Positions 32,937 through 44,830 of a stretch of DNA of 64,000 nucleotides are shown one piece after another. The translations under genes and the position numbers were made by a program. Below the pieces are notes generated by a model. It saw nothing but the letters and a program-made list of their open reading frames with translations, had not been told where the DNA came from and did not search any database. The DNA comes from Bombyx mori (lineage: Eukaryota; Arthropoda; Insecta; Lepidoptera; Bombycidae): assembly GCF_030269925.1 (NCBI RefSeq), contig NC_085107.1:11594001-11658000 (forward strand), in the 5' to 3' direction. Position 1 is the stretch's first letter. Every line of letters starts with the position of its first letter.

Positions 32937-33690
32937 CTGAAAATGTTTATTTAAAAATTTAATATTAATGTTAGATATTAAATTATGATAAGACACCCTA
33001 CTTTTTCCTAAATCATAGACATATTACTTAAATTTAATCGTACTGAGGTGGCCGGGTACGATGACTGGGATGAAGGAGGTTTAATAGTACACGGTATTCT
33101 CTGTGTACAGGATAGCAGTAAGACTCTGGTATTGTATATTATTTTGTTAATTAGGAACATTTTTAGTCTCGTCTGGTTTTATTTGGATAAACAAACTGGT
33201 TTAGTTTACTTTAAAGAGTACAGTGAGGTCTCTAATACTACATTTACAAATAAGTTATTGATCATTGTTCATGTTATTTTGTGTTACGTAGTAAGTGCGT
33301 TGGTAAGTAGGATAGTTATTAGTAAAAAAAAATGATGATTTTATCGAGAAAATTCGACAACCCTGATATACACGTGGATGACATTTCAATTTATATTAAC
33401 ATTAAGTTAAAATACTAACGTTTAAAATAATTTGGCCATGAACATTATTTCAATTACGGGTAATTTGAAACTTTTTCTTATAATCTTTTCCATAAATTAG
33501 TCTCTTACTCAAAGGTTTTCAATACAAGCATTCACCTATTATTGTTATTTTTAATTTATTGTTACTTAGATCATTATTAATATCATCAAAAAAATCTTAC
33601 ATATCATTTAATTTAAATCAATATAGATCAATGAGTCTAATGGTTATCTTAAACATTGGAACAATAGTTTTTTTATGTGATTTATGGTTT
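32937..33690. other. Intron or upstream DNA of the KLF gene
   Basis: The minus-strand acceptor at 32937-32938 shows that this is intronic. The 33048-33335 frame starts only with GTG and has no family similarity. I found no upstream KLF exon here. Confidence 0.45.
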
Positions 33691-33694
33691 ACTG

Positions 33695-34250
33695 GTGGCC
33701 CGGAGGCCTTTCCACTAACTGGTGAGGACCTTTTGTGAGTCCGCAAGGGTAGGTACCACCGCCCCGCCTATTTCTGCCGTGAAGCAGTAATGCGTTTCGG
33801 TTTGAAGGGCGGGGCAGCCGTTGTAACTATAGTGAGACCTTAGAACTTATATCTCAAGGTGTGTGGCGCATTTACGTTGTAGATGTCTATGAGTTCCAGT
33901 GCAGGCCAAAAAGCCAGTACCGGTGGGCGAGTAAGGGCTCAGCCAGAAGGGGCGAGATTTGGAAACAGCTACCCAAGCGCTTCCAAGGGAGACCTAACAA
34001 CACAAGAGTAGCTGCTTCGCGAATGAATGTACTACCGGATCGGAATTGCGACCCGCTGAGAAGATCCAGTGAGAAACTGATGACAACGGGCTGATGCTTC
34101 GGTTAGGTGGCGCGTAGAACTGTTTACCGAGGTCTCTACTCCTACTTTTAGAGCGGAAGGCGTCTAATGCAAGGGTTATTGGATCTGATGGATACGCAAT
34201 GTAAGGACGTGTATTGGCGACGACGGTAACTGGCTCCTGCGTGATTAGGA
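33695..34250 (-). mobile_element. Antisense Jockey LINE 3' fragment, split by a SINE
   Basis: The left piece (about 33692-33715, 'ggtggcccggaggcctttcc') and the right piece (about 33904-34250) are contiguous in the reverse complement of the LINE 3' end at 26200-26570. The right piece includes 'gaccgaatgaatgta...ggatcgg' type blocks and 'ttattggatctgatgga'. The gap is filled by a Bm1-type SINE. Frames are lost. Confidence 0.75.
33716..33900 (+). mobile_element. Bm1-type SINE inserted into the LINE fragment
   Basis: It starts 'ctggtgaggaccttttgtga' and continues through 'gcagtaatgcgtttcggttt' to 'gttgtagatgtctatgag', where the 3' part of the SINE is cut off. The right border is blurred by about 10 bases. 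Confidence 0.7.
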
Positions 34251-36958
34251 TTCAGGGAGTAGTCAGCGGCGGCAACGATTGGAACAATAGTGTGCCTACG
34301 TCATTTCAATCTATTCCAGGTAACATAAAATAAGTAAATTTACCTTTAAAATATACCTTTTTTGTTTCGCTGTACGTTTCCGTACATCGACCTCCACAGT
34401 GACTGAGCCAATTCACATATTATTTTCAGTTATCGAGACAGGCTTGAGCTAATATAATTTAATGTTAACCTTTTACAAATCAATTGACAAATGAAGAAAG
34501 GTATCCATTTTAAAGCGCGTGCAGTAAAATCGCGATCTAATATTCGCTAATAATAATTCGTCTGGTCGGTATTTGACAGAGTACGGCTCTGTGCCGACGC
34601 GGACGGATCCATCAGCATACAATAGCTATCGACCCACGCGCAGCCACAGGTGACGACCAAGCTTTCTATCTCTTCGTGAAATATGCTAACAGATACTCAT
34701 ATAATTCTCTGTTTGGTTATAATTGCGATGAAACTTAATAGCCATGGAGAGGCTGTATATTTTATAATTTCTTAAAATTATTTAGTTAATACCTACTATT
34801 TAAAATTATTTGAATCTGCTGAACGTTAACCAAAAAGAAGCTCTACGTGAGAACACATAACATTTTAGAATAAGATATCTTTTTTAAGTACTATTTAAGT
34901 GTGTGTTTTCTTTAATTAAATACACACATTAAAAAGACTGACCGAACGAACGTTACATAAAGAATGCTGACTTATTTTGAACTGTTCAAACATTATATTG
35001 TTAGATACTTTCTTGTGGCCCCGTTTAGCTTTTACTAAATTATGGCCAAACTAAAAGCAACAAATGATTATTCACAAAATGTTCTTTGCTCAAAGAGTAG
35101 GTATTTGCCGATAAGAAATGGTACGCAAATACGTGTATGTATTGATAAGCTTTTGTCCGTTGTTTTATCTATATTTACCTTTCTATTGTTTACTTGAACT
35201 GTTGAGGGAGGGGCATTACTTTCGTCATACATGTACATATGTACATAAGTACATGTGTAGGTTTGGTCGATACGTAATTTGCCGTAGTTATAAATATTCT
35301 CACTTGCATTCATTAAGGTTCTATGTCAGTTATACACAAGAATGTAGACAATGCTTTTTATTTTTTTCTTTAGTTCTAAAACTATAGAATACGATAGACT
35401 TAAATTTAAAGATACCGATATTTATACAATACTTGTAGAATATACACAATATTAATTTAAATATTAAGCTCACATAAAGATCAGACATCTAGGCAATTGC
35501 AAATCCATATATTTATTGACAGCTTAAATTAACGTGGGAATGTTTAAATCTCGAATATACAGAACATAAATTCTTCAGCATAAATTAAAGTTCATAATAA
35601 ATAGTCTAATCAAATTTAACGGTTACAGATTTACAAATAAACAGGTGGGTCTCAAACTAAGTGAGTAAGCGACTTGTGCAGAGGGATTTGTATCGTTTAG
35701 AACCTCCGCGGAACAGCGCGGTGTCGCAAGCACTGGACCGCGCAAATTCCTTCCATGACCTTTGTGGATGGAACGATTGCGTAGCTGCTCCTCCAGCATG
35801 AGACCGGCTTGAGCAACCACCAGCACAGACTAAAACTGCGCAGATCGGACATCGTATCGAAGGCGTTGTTCGATACCAATCTTAATTATTAATTCTGTTA
35901 CGGAAATTGCATCAATAAATAATGCGAACTAGTTGGGATATTAAATATATCCGAGTATATATACATATTTCCGATTGAATATAGTTTTAAATTATGTATT
36001 ATGAGTTTGTATTGTATTATAAATATTAATGTATAAAAATATCTGTTGTGTGGTGAATGTTGGTTGGTATGGTTGTATGTTATATTGATATTTTATCTAC
36101 GTTTTAATACATCCTTTATGATTGATTTCTTGTTTCGTTAGGTGACTTCAACTGAAAAAGAATCAGTTCACACAATTCTCGATTTTTTTAGAAATGATTA
36201 AAAAATAGAAAATCTTATCGTTATGTTTCGAAAAATCGTGCCTGTCATCTCTTTTCATAGTTTAGCTAGTTTTTTAATATAAATAATATTTTAGTGGACT
36301 TTAAAAAAAATCGCTTTAAAATCAAAGAAAACGTTAATAAATAAATATGAACAATCAATTGAATTGTAATTAAAAGCGCGACATATTCGCTTCCAAAACG
36401 TCTATTTTAAATATTAAAAATAATAATATTAACAAATAAACTTATTCTTTGTAGATAGTTAAGCGCCAGTCGGTGTCTGATTCGCTTCAGTTTAGCTCTT
36501 TTATGAGTCTAGCAAAATCGGCCAGTTTATATCGCACAGACGGCTCTTTTGTGAAACTATTGAACCTCCCGTTCTTGCATCCGCGTCTCTGATGAAACAC
36601 GCACTTGCACTAGATTAAAATCTGATAGATTATTATTTATTCGGGGCATTCAATAAAGCAGGTCAGGTTTGCAAGTTTCATTCAATTCGATACAAAGATT
36701 GATGTGTTCTATCGAATTGGCGCAATCCTAGAGTCGTATTTATGTCCGAGAGGCGTTTTTCTAGATCTAATCTGATGAGAGAAACGTGTTTCAGAGAGAA
36801 TAATTAATAAACACACTATTTTAATATTTCAAACGTTGACAATGCGATTGTAATGCGTACGTTGCAGTGGTAAAATGTTATTGGAAACTTGTTGTAAACT
36901 TGAAGTAAGTAGAACTGCAATGAATTTCAGTGTGGAATAAAATATTATTTATTGTACA
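34251..36958. other. AT-rich gap with two GC-richer islands
   Basis: Island one (about 34560-34690, with 'gccgacgcggacggatccat') and island two (35640-35890, with 'acctccgcggaacagcgcgg') stand out from the AT background. Island two has minus-strand frames of 60 and 67 codons, but they share no motif with a family I know. Either could be an untranslated exon, a regulatory element or transposon debris. Nothing else was recognised. Confidence 0.4.
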
Positions 36959-37252
36959 CTAGCTGACCCGGCAGACTTCGTAGTGCCTCAATCGATAAAT
37001 AAAAGACCTAAACGTAAACTTTTGTATAAAATAAACTTAAAATAAACAAAAGGAATCCGTCCGACGGGGGACACATCAAAGGGAAAACAATATTGTTATT
37101 TTTATTTAATTCCGAGCATTTGCATATTTATCTACCTTTTAAACCTTCTCTGGACTCACAAATAATTCAAGACCAGAATGAGCCAAATCGGTCCAGCCGT
37201 TCTCGAGTTTAAGCGAGACTAACGAACAGCAATTCATTTTTATATATAAAGA
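36959..37252 (-). mobile_element. Helitron copy, family A
   Basis: The plus strand begins 'ctagctgacccggcagactt' after A (the CTAG end on minus) and ends 'tatatataaaga' before T. It matches the copies at 28939, 41793 and 56213 nearly end to end. Confidence 0.82.
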
Positions 37253-37535
37253 TTAATATAAAATCGAAACAAATAGAGATACAAAACCTTATATTAAAAA
37301 AATACAATGGGCGGTCTTATTGCTAAGAGCGAACTCTTCCAGGCAGTCCTGAGCTGGACAATCACCTAAGGATCTTTCCTTTCCGTTTTTTACTTTAAGA
37401 TCGGTGTACTTAATTCATATCACACAAAATGTTCAACAATTTAATTACAAAGATCTGTGAGCGCGAACGCTATTTATAAGCGCAACGTCTTAAGGAAACA
37501 TGATAGGTGTACATTAGGAATATTATAAACTGAAC

Positions 37536-37735
37536 ATGGAATCAGATCTAAAGATATGGGCTCCCAAGGCTGCTTCGCAAATGGGAATGGGCAGGTCACG
37601 TCTATCGCACAGAACAGATAACCGATGGGGCAAGCGTGTTCCGCAGTGGGGTTCCGCTACTTGGCAAGCGAAGGACAGTTTCGCGATGCCTAGAAATTAC
37701 CCGTGTGTACGGGTGACGGCGCTAAATAATGTTTA
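37536..37735 (+). mobile_element. Possible LINE polymerase fragment
   Basis: Across two frames it keeps pieces resembling the W.GHV.R....R...... end of LINE polymerases (for example 'gggaatgggcaggtcacgtc' encodes EWAGHV in one frame). It is frameshifted and short, and the family is unclear. Confidence 0.4.
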
Positions 37736-38149
37736 AGGTATATTTCTAAACTTTAGTGTGGAAGTAGCAGTAAGTTAGCCAATTAACGGTTAACTGCTGT
37801 TCTGTGAACGAACATTCTTTTGGTTTTTTTTTCTTTTTCTTTTTTTTTTTGTGTTAAACCATTTAGTACAATTCACAGGCACACATCCGATAGCATTTTT
37901 CAAAAGAATAATATAGCTGCGTTATGTTTACTTATGCAGAAAGCTCGGTCGCCAATTATGTAGCATATTAGAGGATTTATATATATATTTGATATAAAAG
38001 CTAAAGAGATAGTTTGACCATTAAAAAATGTATATAGGGACTTTGTTTTTATTTTTGAATCAATAAAATAATTTTTCAGTAATTACAGTAGGTACGGTAC
38101 CACTAATTACACTAGATTCTTATCGATAATTGTATAAAAATGTTGTATG

Positions 38150-38360
38150 TGTGTATTACGTACAGAAACGTTCAGTGTAATGTTGCCTTCGCGAAAGAAG
38201 TGAGACGTTGTGATTGGTGATCATCGAGATAATGACGTTGACGCATAGAGCGTAATCGTACAAAAGGTTGCGTCGCGGCGCCGACACGTGCTCGTCGATT
38301 TTTCCACCAATAGCGTGCGACGCCACAAATTGTGACAACAAAATAATATGGCGGCTTGCT
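38150..38360. promoter_or_regulatory. CpG-rich, promoter-like patch
   Basis: This stands out from the AT-rich surroundings. It holds CRE-like 'tgacgttgacgc', two CCAAT-type boxes in opposite orientation ('attggtg' near 38215 and 'caccaat' near 38304), a CACGTG E-box near 38285 and 'atatggcggc', a PHO/YY1-type core, near 38347. It could be the promoter of the minus-strand KLF gene or of an unannotated transcript. This is inference from composition. Confidence 0.35.
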
Positions 38361-38978
38361 TGCTATGCTACCTGAACTTCACTATTGTGTGTTTGATTCG
38401 AATCAAACGATTTAGAATTTTGAATTACGGGCACGCTCTGGTCAGCACCATGCACTGATAATGAATTATCGTGAAGCCTTCGAATATTTTACCTTTAAGT
38501 AATTTTTATGATTTGTAACAAAAAGCATTACTGCCTCCGCCAATCACGGGCTCGCGTGTTACCAAGCAATACGCGAAGGCAGCTCCAATTCTTCCACACA
38601 AACACCTCGTCGAAATTAATTGCTAATAGTTTTACACAGTAAATACCAATGGAAATAGCCACTCTCGAACCACTGTACCTACTTGTTAGATGTTAAGCCG
38701 ATTCAAGAAAATTATGAAAAAGTCATGTAAAATAATGCGATTTTTGTTTGGAAACATTTTCTATTACTTTCAAAAAACAACAATTCAAATTATAGTAGTT
38801 AATAAAAAACTAACCTTTAAATTAAAAGTAAAAAACTGTTCAACAAAGTATTCAAAATGTTGGAAATAGTATAAGGACAATAAAAACGCAAGATTAAAAC
38901 GTAAAAGTAGTTTTCATTATTTATACGGCTTTTATGTAGTAAAGTGGATGAGTTCATAATAATGCGAAATTATGACAA

Positions 38979-39394
38979 CTAGAGGACCCGCAGTAGCCGA
39001 AATTCGACTAATTAATTGGAATTGTAAGTTTGTACACTATTATGATTGTATTTTATACTTCTATAATCACAAATTTCGCCAAGACTACACTATAAAAAGT
39101 ATTAACAAAGACAAACAATATTTAATCTATTCTCAATTTGACAACAGACGTCAAGAACAAAAGTTTGACAATTATTAGTATGTATGCGTGTGTGCGTCAA
39201 ATACATGGTATGTAGTGTGTGTAATGTTTTCTTTATTGATTTAATGTATCTTTTATGCATTATTTAAAAAAATATTAGCATTGTGCACTTCTTCTCTATA
39301 TTCTCTATAAGTGTGGAAAATTTCATACTCCTCCGTCCGCGCAATTTTCGTAAAAAGGGATACAAAGTTTTTGCTTCACGTATTAATATATAGA
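38979..39394 (-). mobile_element. Helitron copy, family B
   Basis: The plus strand begins CTAG after A and ends 'attaatatataga' before T. The blocks 'gtcgaaattcgacta' (here 'gccgaaattcgacta') and 'cctccgtccgcgcaattttc' are shared with the copy at 59122-59519. It is non-coding. Confidence 0.75.
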
Positions 39395-40009
39395 TTTCTG
39401 AAAGCGAAGCTATTATCGCTGCTGCTGTTTTTTTCATTCGACCCTTAATACGTAATTAATAATTTAGCTATTGATCAAGCTGTTAGTAAAGTGAACGTCC
39501 GCTTTGTACCCGAACAAATGAATCATTAAATAAATATAAAAAGCAACGAGGTCAGGTCAGAATGTTTATTGTACAGCGAATCTACATGAACCTCCCTCGG
39601 TGGGTGACTGTGTGCTGATTAGTTTTAAGGGACAGTTCGGTACGGACATACTACGAGTATATACAAAAATACATTACGTTATTCATTTTTTCAATTCTTT
39701 TAAACGAGTTCCACGCTTTATTTGATTAAGCTTTGTTGTACAACGAGAATTTTGACTAAGTCACTGATCTGCACAATAATTGTGGATATTTTATTTCAAA
39801 TATTTATGCGGTATTTGCAATTGTGATTTAGTTGAACGGTTCGCGTAATTCGAACACAATTAACGAATACTTTTAGATAATAATTGAACTTTAGCCAATA
39901 CGCTTTGAAATATACATTAGTTATTATTTAGTGGATTGGTAGAGCATTGATTTTTAATTAAAAACTCGGGACATAGCTGGCCGGTTTCAAAATTCATCCC
40001 TACATGAAA

Positions 40010-40130
40010 TGAATTAAAAAAACTCAATCCCGTTATGGTATTGTTTGTACAGCGTGTCGAGACGTCTGCGTCGTCGGCGCGCGTCGCTCTGTTTCCATAA
40101 TTCAACAGTACGCCCACTCCGGCCATTCTT
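40010..40130. promoter_or_regulatory. CpG-rich patch, possible regulatory element
   Basis: The run 'gacgtctgcgtcgtcggcgc' and 'gcgtcgctctgtttcc' is far richer in CpG than its surroundings. A 69-codon minus-strand frame covers it but shows no family motif. It may be an untranslated first exon or enhancer. Confidence 0.25.
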
Positions 40131-41039
40131 CAATACGTAGACTCGCACCGAGCTACGATTACACGCACACTCTTAATGTAAAGCCTTAAAGCTTGATTTT
40201 CGATCGGATTTTTGATCGGTAACTGTAAACGCGTCGTCGATGTAGGTAATCGCCGCCACATCACGAGATAACAATTATCCGTAAGAACTATTGTTGCTGC
40301 ATTGTGAAGGAAATTAAACACGATTTCATAAGTGTATGGTAATTTTTTAAATCGCTCTAATTATGAATTTATGTATTTTAACGTGATCATTATCATTTCG
40401 TTCAGTGCTCGCAGAGTTTTACTCGTATTTATGGAGAATAATGTTAACTAAATTAATGAATGAATGGAAGATTTCTTATTTGTTTTGTTTCTGTTTAGAA
40501 TGCATGTTTAACAAGATATTTTTTTTATTAATAAATTTAAGGATTTGATGAGAGCTAGGAAAACATTCGTTCTTACAAATAATTTAAAAAGTAAAAAACC
40601 GTAGTCATCCTTTTCAATTATTTAACACATAATTTTACTATCCATTTCTTCTTTCATCTTCAGTCAAGATATACTTAAGCTTGTTCCGGAACTGCTATTG
40701 ATTTAAATAGTTTCTTAATGAAAAATGCACTATTAAATTATCAGTTAAATTCATTACACTTGACTTAAATTATCGAACTAATTTCAGTAACTAAATTCTG
40801 AAGAACGCAACCATAACCCTTTCATAGCTAAATTTTGATTTGAATTTAAATTTGAATCTATTTAGTTTTTCTGAACTTCCTTTTACTGATATAATATTTG
40901 ATTTCTATATTTTTTAGTGTTATCGAGGTATTAAATAGGCAAAGTATTTGAATGATAGTTTATAACGCGTTTGCTTTGTTGGAATCTACAATAAACAGGT
41001 GATGGTGAATATATCTTGAGAGAATAGAATTGATACCGT

Positions 41040-41135
41040 GCTGGGAGTATTTATCGGTTGGGCGGGCTAGGGCGGTGGATCGATACAAGGCCGCCCATCG
41101 TCAGCAACTGCCTAGGGTGTCGCACGTGCTCCCCT
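41040..41135. promoter_or_regulatory. GC-box cluster with a CACGTG E-box
   Basis: 'ggttgggcgggctagggcgg' holds two GGGCGG-type boxes, the class of site bound by Sp/KLF proteins, and 'cgcacgtgctccc' near 41122 holds an E-box. The patch lies in the presumed upstream region or first intron of the KLF gene. No transcript start was identified. Confidence 0.25.
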
Positions 41136-41792
41136 AAATTTTAAACGCGAAACTATGTAAATGTATTTAGTGGATAACATTAGGGGAATTTTCCGTCTTA
41201 GCATGTTTTACCTTTAATTTTATTGCTGTATTATTTGAAGTTTGAGATTCAATTTATATTATATATATTTATATGATACTGACGTTTTCACAAGTGTGTT
41301 TGTTTCGACATAGTTTCTTTATTGAAAAAATTTATAGAAATTGAGCACATAATCCTACAGTTCTTAATATTGTTCCTAAGTTGGCTATAATTTCTCTTAT
41401 GAAAATACGTATTTTACAAAGCCAATAATGAGTTGTTTAAAACTACATATCAAATTCTACGGCCTATTTCTTAATAAAGCTATTTCACATTTTTTTACTA
41501 ATGCGTCGTATTACGTAGACGACAATATTAGTTACTAGTTAATGAAAAAATTTCAAAACGTTCCGAAGGTCCCACGGCACTGTCCTAATTGAGAATTAAA
41601 AGAATTGTAACGCGAGTAATGTTTACATTTCCCATAATTTTTGGTAAATGTTGAATTAAGGGGTGGAAGCGCGTGGCGGGCACCCGGTTTGCTACCCTGA
41701 ATGTGAATTGACTGTTCGACTTTTATCGGCCTTTCGTAAGTATTATGTTTTAGCATACAATATATAACCTAGAAGCAAAATTATATTGGTTA

Positions 41793-42062
41793 CTAGCTGA
41801 CCCGGCAGACTTCGTAGTGCCTCAATCGATAAATAAAAACCCTAAGCTTTTGTGTATAAAATAAACTTAAAACAAACAAAAGGAATCCGTCGGACGGGGG
41901 ACACATCAAGGGAAAAACAATATTGTTATTTTTATTTAATTCCGAGCATTTTCATATTTATCTCTGGACTTCCACAAATAATTCAAGACTAAAATTAGCC
42001 ATAGCCGTTCTCGAGTTTTAGCGAGACTAACGAACAGCAATTCATTTTTACATATGTATAGA
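41793..42062 (-). mobile_element. Helitron copy, family A
   Basis: The ends (CTAG after A on plus; 'tatgtataga' before T) and the internal blocks match the copies at 28939, 36959 and 56213. It has small internal deletions relative to the others. Confidence 0.8.
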
Positions 42063-43840
42063 TTTTAATTATCAACGAATTAATAACACTTATCAACTTC
42101 ATTTTCATTACAGAAATTCACACTGCCCTATACGAGTATTCTTATAAAGATATAATCGTAAACATGCAATTTAGGAACGTTGTTAGATAAATTTTACATT
42201 AAATGCTCTAATGCTTTCGATATAATTTGAGCGCGAATTATCCTCCACGACCATTATACGCACACACGGTGCGTTAACGTCACTTATGCAAATTGTGTAA
42301 TTTTTCAGGAGAAATGTTGGAAAATTCAACATCTTATTATATATATAGTTCTGCTAGACTAAAGAAATAAAAACGATAATACGTATTTAAACTACAACTT
42401 TAAGTTTCATTAGTAAAAGCAAACATCTCACTGATAATTATTAAAAAATGTATGCTCTCATACTCAGTTCAGTTTTAACAAAAATTGCATATGTAACTTT
42501 GTAGCACTGTGTGTGCGACATTATGTTATATTTATAACTATTGACTATAATAGGCATTTAAAGATTAGCTAGATTGAAAAAATATAACAGCAGACACTTC
42601 GAGACTTAGATTTATCTATTTTTCTCCTTTCATTATTGTTATCGACAATTTGCAAACTTTTTTGTAAGTACTAATAAAGGTCATCATTAGCCAAAAGTCA
42701 GTAAAGAAATAAAGAATGTCGGTTGACAAACAGATGAGAAAATGTTACAGAACTCTTTCTTTTGTCTACTTATAAGTATATAGATATTCAAAGTTTCTAA
42801 ATTTTGATTATTAGATGTTGAAGTGTTTAATTTCTTTTCTTTAGTTAACTTCACCGTAATATGTACATGTGATAACGTTAATAATATTTAGATTTTTATT
42901 TAGCTTATATTATGATTATATTTAAAAATAAGTGCATACTACATACTGGTGCATGTTGTACGAAATTTGAATAAAAGTTCAGACATTTGTTAAGATTTTT
43001 GTAAAAATTCTTGGAAGTGAAAGCGTGAGTATGAAGTGAAATCAAAATTAAACGATTTCGGTTTTTGAATATCAACTTCATAATAAGATCTTGTCTTAAA
43101 ATTTTACACTGAATTCAATTTTATTGGATCACAATACTGAATCGATTTTTTTTATTACAATAAAAAAATAAATAAACAATATCATTATGTAGACGGGGAC
43201 TATAACAGTTGCGACTCAGCGATCCTCAAAGACAAGAATAAGCTACTGTTTCTCCTCATTACATTTCGAGAATTATCATTTTAATATCTTAAAAGCGATT
43301 GTAATATTTCCAGTGTAAAACAGAGACCGACACCGCTAGCTTCGTTATCGTTTTGAGAATCAGAAATCTGATTGTGTGTGAACGAAGAAGGTCTTCGTAT
43401 GGATGCATGTGCAGATAAACACGCATTAGGCCGTTAACTTGACGTTGTACATGTTTTCCTGCATTACTCACGAGCTGCGTCACAGAGCTTTCTCGATGAT
43501 TTGTCAACGCACCGCTAAAACATATCTGATTGTATTTAACATTTGTACTTGCAAATTGTCACTTGAAAGATGTGCTCGAATCATTAATTCACCGAATCGT
43601 GAGTACGTCCACAAATTTCATGAAAATTCATTCTGATTTTGATCAAGTAGACCCCGGTCGTTATATATATGAACATTAGCAGTGTTATTTACAAATCACC
43701 GTATGAATATTCATAGGTCATCCCCTCGTGAGGCCGTAGGGATGAGCAATACTTATTGTTATAGCTTTAATAATAAAAACATATTAGCCGCATCGCATGT
43801 CTGTCTTTCCGTGACCGAGCAGTTTTACACCTGGCCGAAT

Positions 43841-43922
43841 GGGGAGACGGGGCAGTGGAGGATCGTGGGAGGGCAGACAGGGGTTTGTGGGGATAATAGG
43901 GTAAAGAGGAGGCCAAGGGGGC
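43841..43922 (+). other. G-rich tract with many G runs (potential G-quadruplex)
   Basis: At least seven runs of three to five G, including 'ggggagacggggcag' and 'caggggtttgtggggataat', lie within 82 bases of otherwise AT-rich DNA. The spacing permits several four-run quadruplex choices on the plus strand. The biological role is unknown. Confidence 0.55.
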
Positions 43923-44449
43923 GAGAGCACCGTTTGTCAGCGGTCAGCTATTAATGAATGTGCCCATAATGTTTATTATGCCCGCTGAGCAATTTTTGGG
44001 TAATACTTGTAACTCATCGTTGTCTAAATTAACTGTCATGACTATCGGTCGTTTTGTTTTAATGCCTTCGGAAACAAGTATTATTTTTTCATTCCATTTA
44101 AACCATCGATTATGTACTTAGTACAAAACGACTCTAAGAATTCCTTTGGCAGAATTAAATTAAAACTGACGATATTACGAAATGACCAATTGAAGCGTAT
44201 GGTTATTGTTATTTTACGAAGACAATTAATTTAAGTATATACTAAAAAGTCATCGGATTTCAAGAAGTACTGATACCCGTAGATAGTTTATAACCTTGAA
44301 ATGTGAGGATGATGACTCAATTGTATTAGAACAGTGCCTATGTTTCTTGTGGATGAGAGGGAAATTATCACGCGTTTTGGAAATGATCGTTCATTTTGGT
44401 GAGGCTTACGGGAAGTCAATATCGAGCAGTGGACTTTTGTGGGATCAAG

Positions 44450-44465
44450 GAGAGAGAGAGAGAGA
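44450..44465. repeat. AG dinucleotide microsatellite
   Basis: About eight AG units follow 'gggatcaagg'. It is short and unremarkable. Confidence 0.8.
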
Positions 44466-44711
44466 ATTTTGGAAATCGGAAGGCATTATTGCGACTACTT
44501 TTTAGGAAAAATCCTGTGGCTACAAAGACATTACAATACAATTTACTTTTACAGGAAGTAGAGGGAGAGCTGGGGGAAAAATAGGAATACATTTTCAAGA
44601 TGAGCAGATGGGCATGCGTCATATTTGACGGAAAGTGATTACAATCGCCTATACGCATCAACCTACAGATGTATTATTAAGTCCTAAGTCTAAGTGGCGT
44701 GGATTAATGTC

Positions 44712-44830
44712 CGGATCGACTAATACTGTAATATAAAACTGAAACTTAGGACTTATGTCTCAAGGTTGGTGGTGGCATTTACGTTGTTGATGTCCTTTGG
44801 CTCGTCCATCTGTTTAAGCAATAAAAAAGA
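44712..44830 (+). mobile_element. 5'-truncated Bm1-type SINE
   Basis: It keeps 'ttatgtctcaaggttggtgg', 'catttacgttgttgatgtcc' and the 'ttaagcaataaaaaa' tail of the SINE, with an internal deletion before the tail. Confidence 0.65.

Noticed and set aside
32668..32940. Plus-strand and alternate minus-strand frames over the KLF exon at 32493-32936
   Set aside because: GC-rich codons keep other frames open by chance. Splice phase and the MSPLTPP motif fix the true frame.
33048..33335. A 95-codon frame with hydrophobic segments upstream of the KLF exons
   Set aside because: It begins with GTG only, has no domain, and lies where the KLF gene should have an intron.
35640..35890. Two minus-strand frames (60 and 67 codons) in a GC-richer island
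   Set aside because: Neither shows a domain, and two frames are open at once. I kept it only as an unexplained island.
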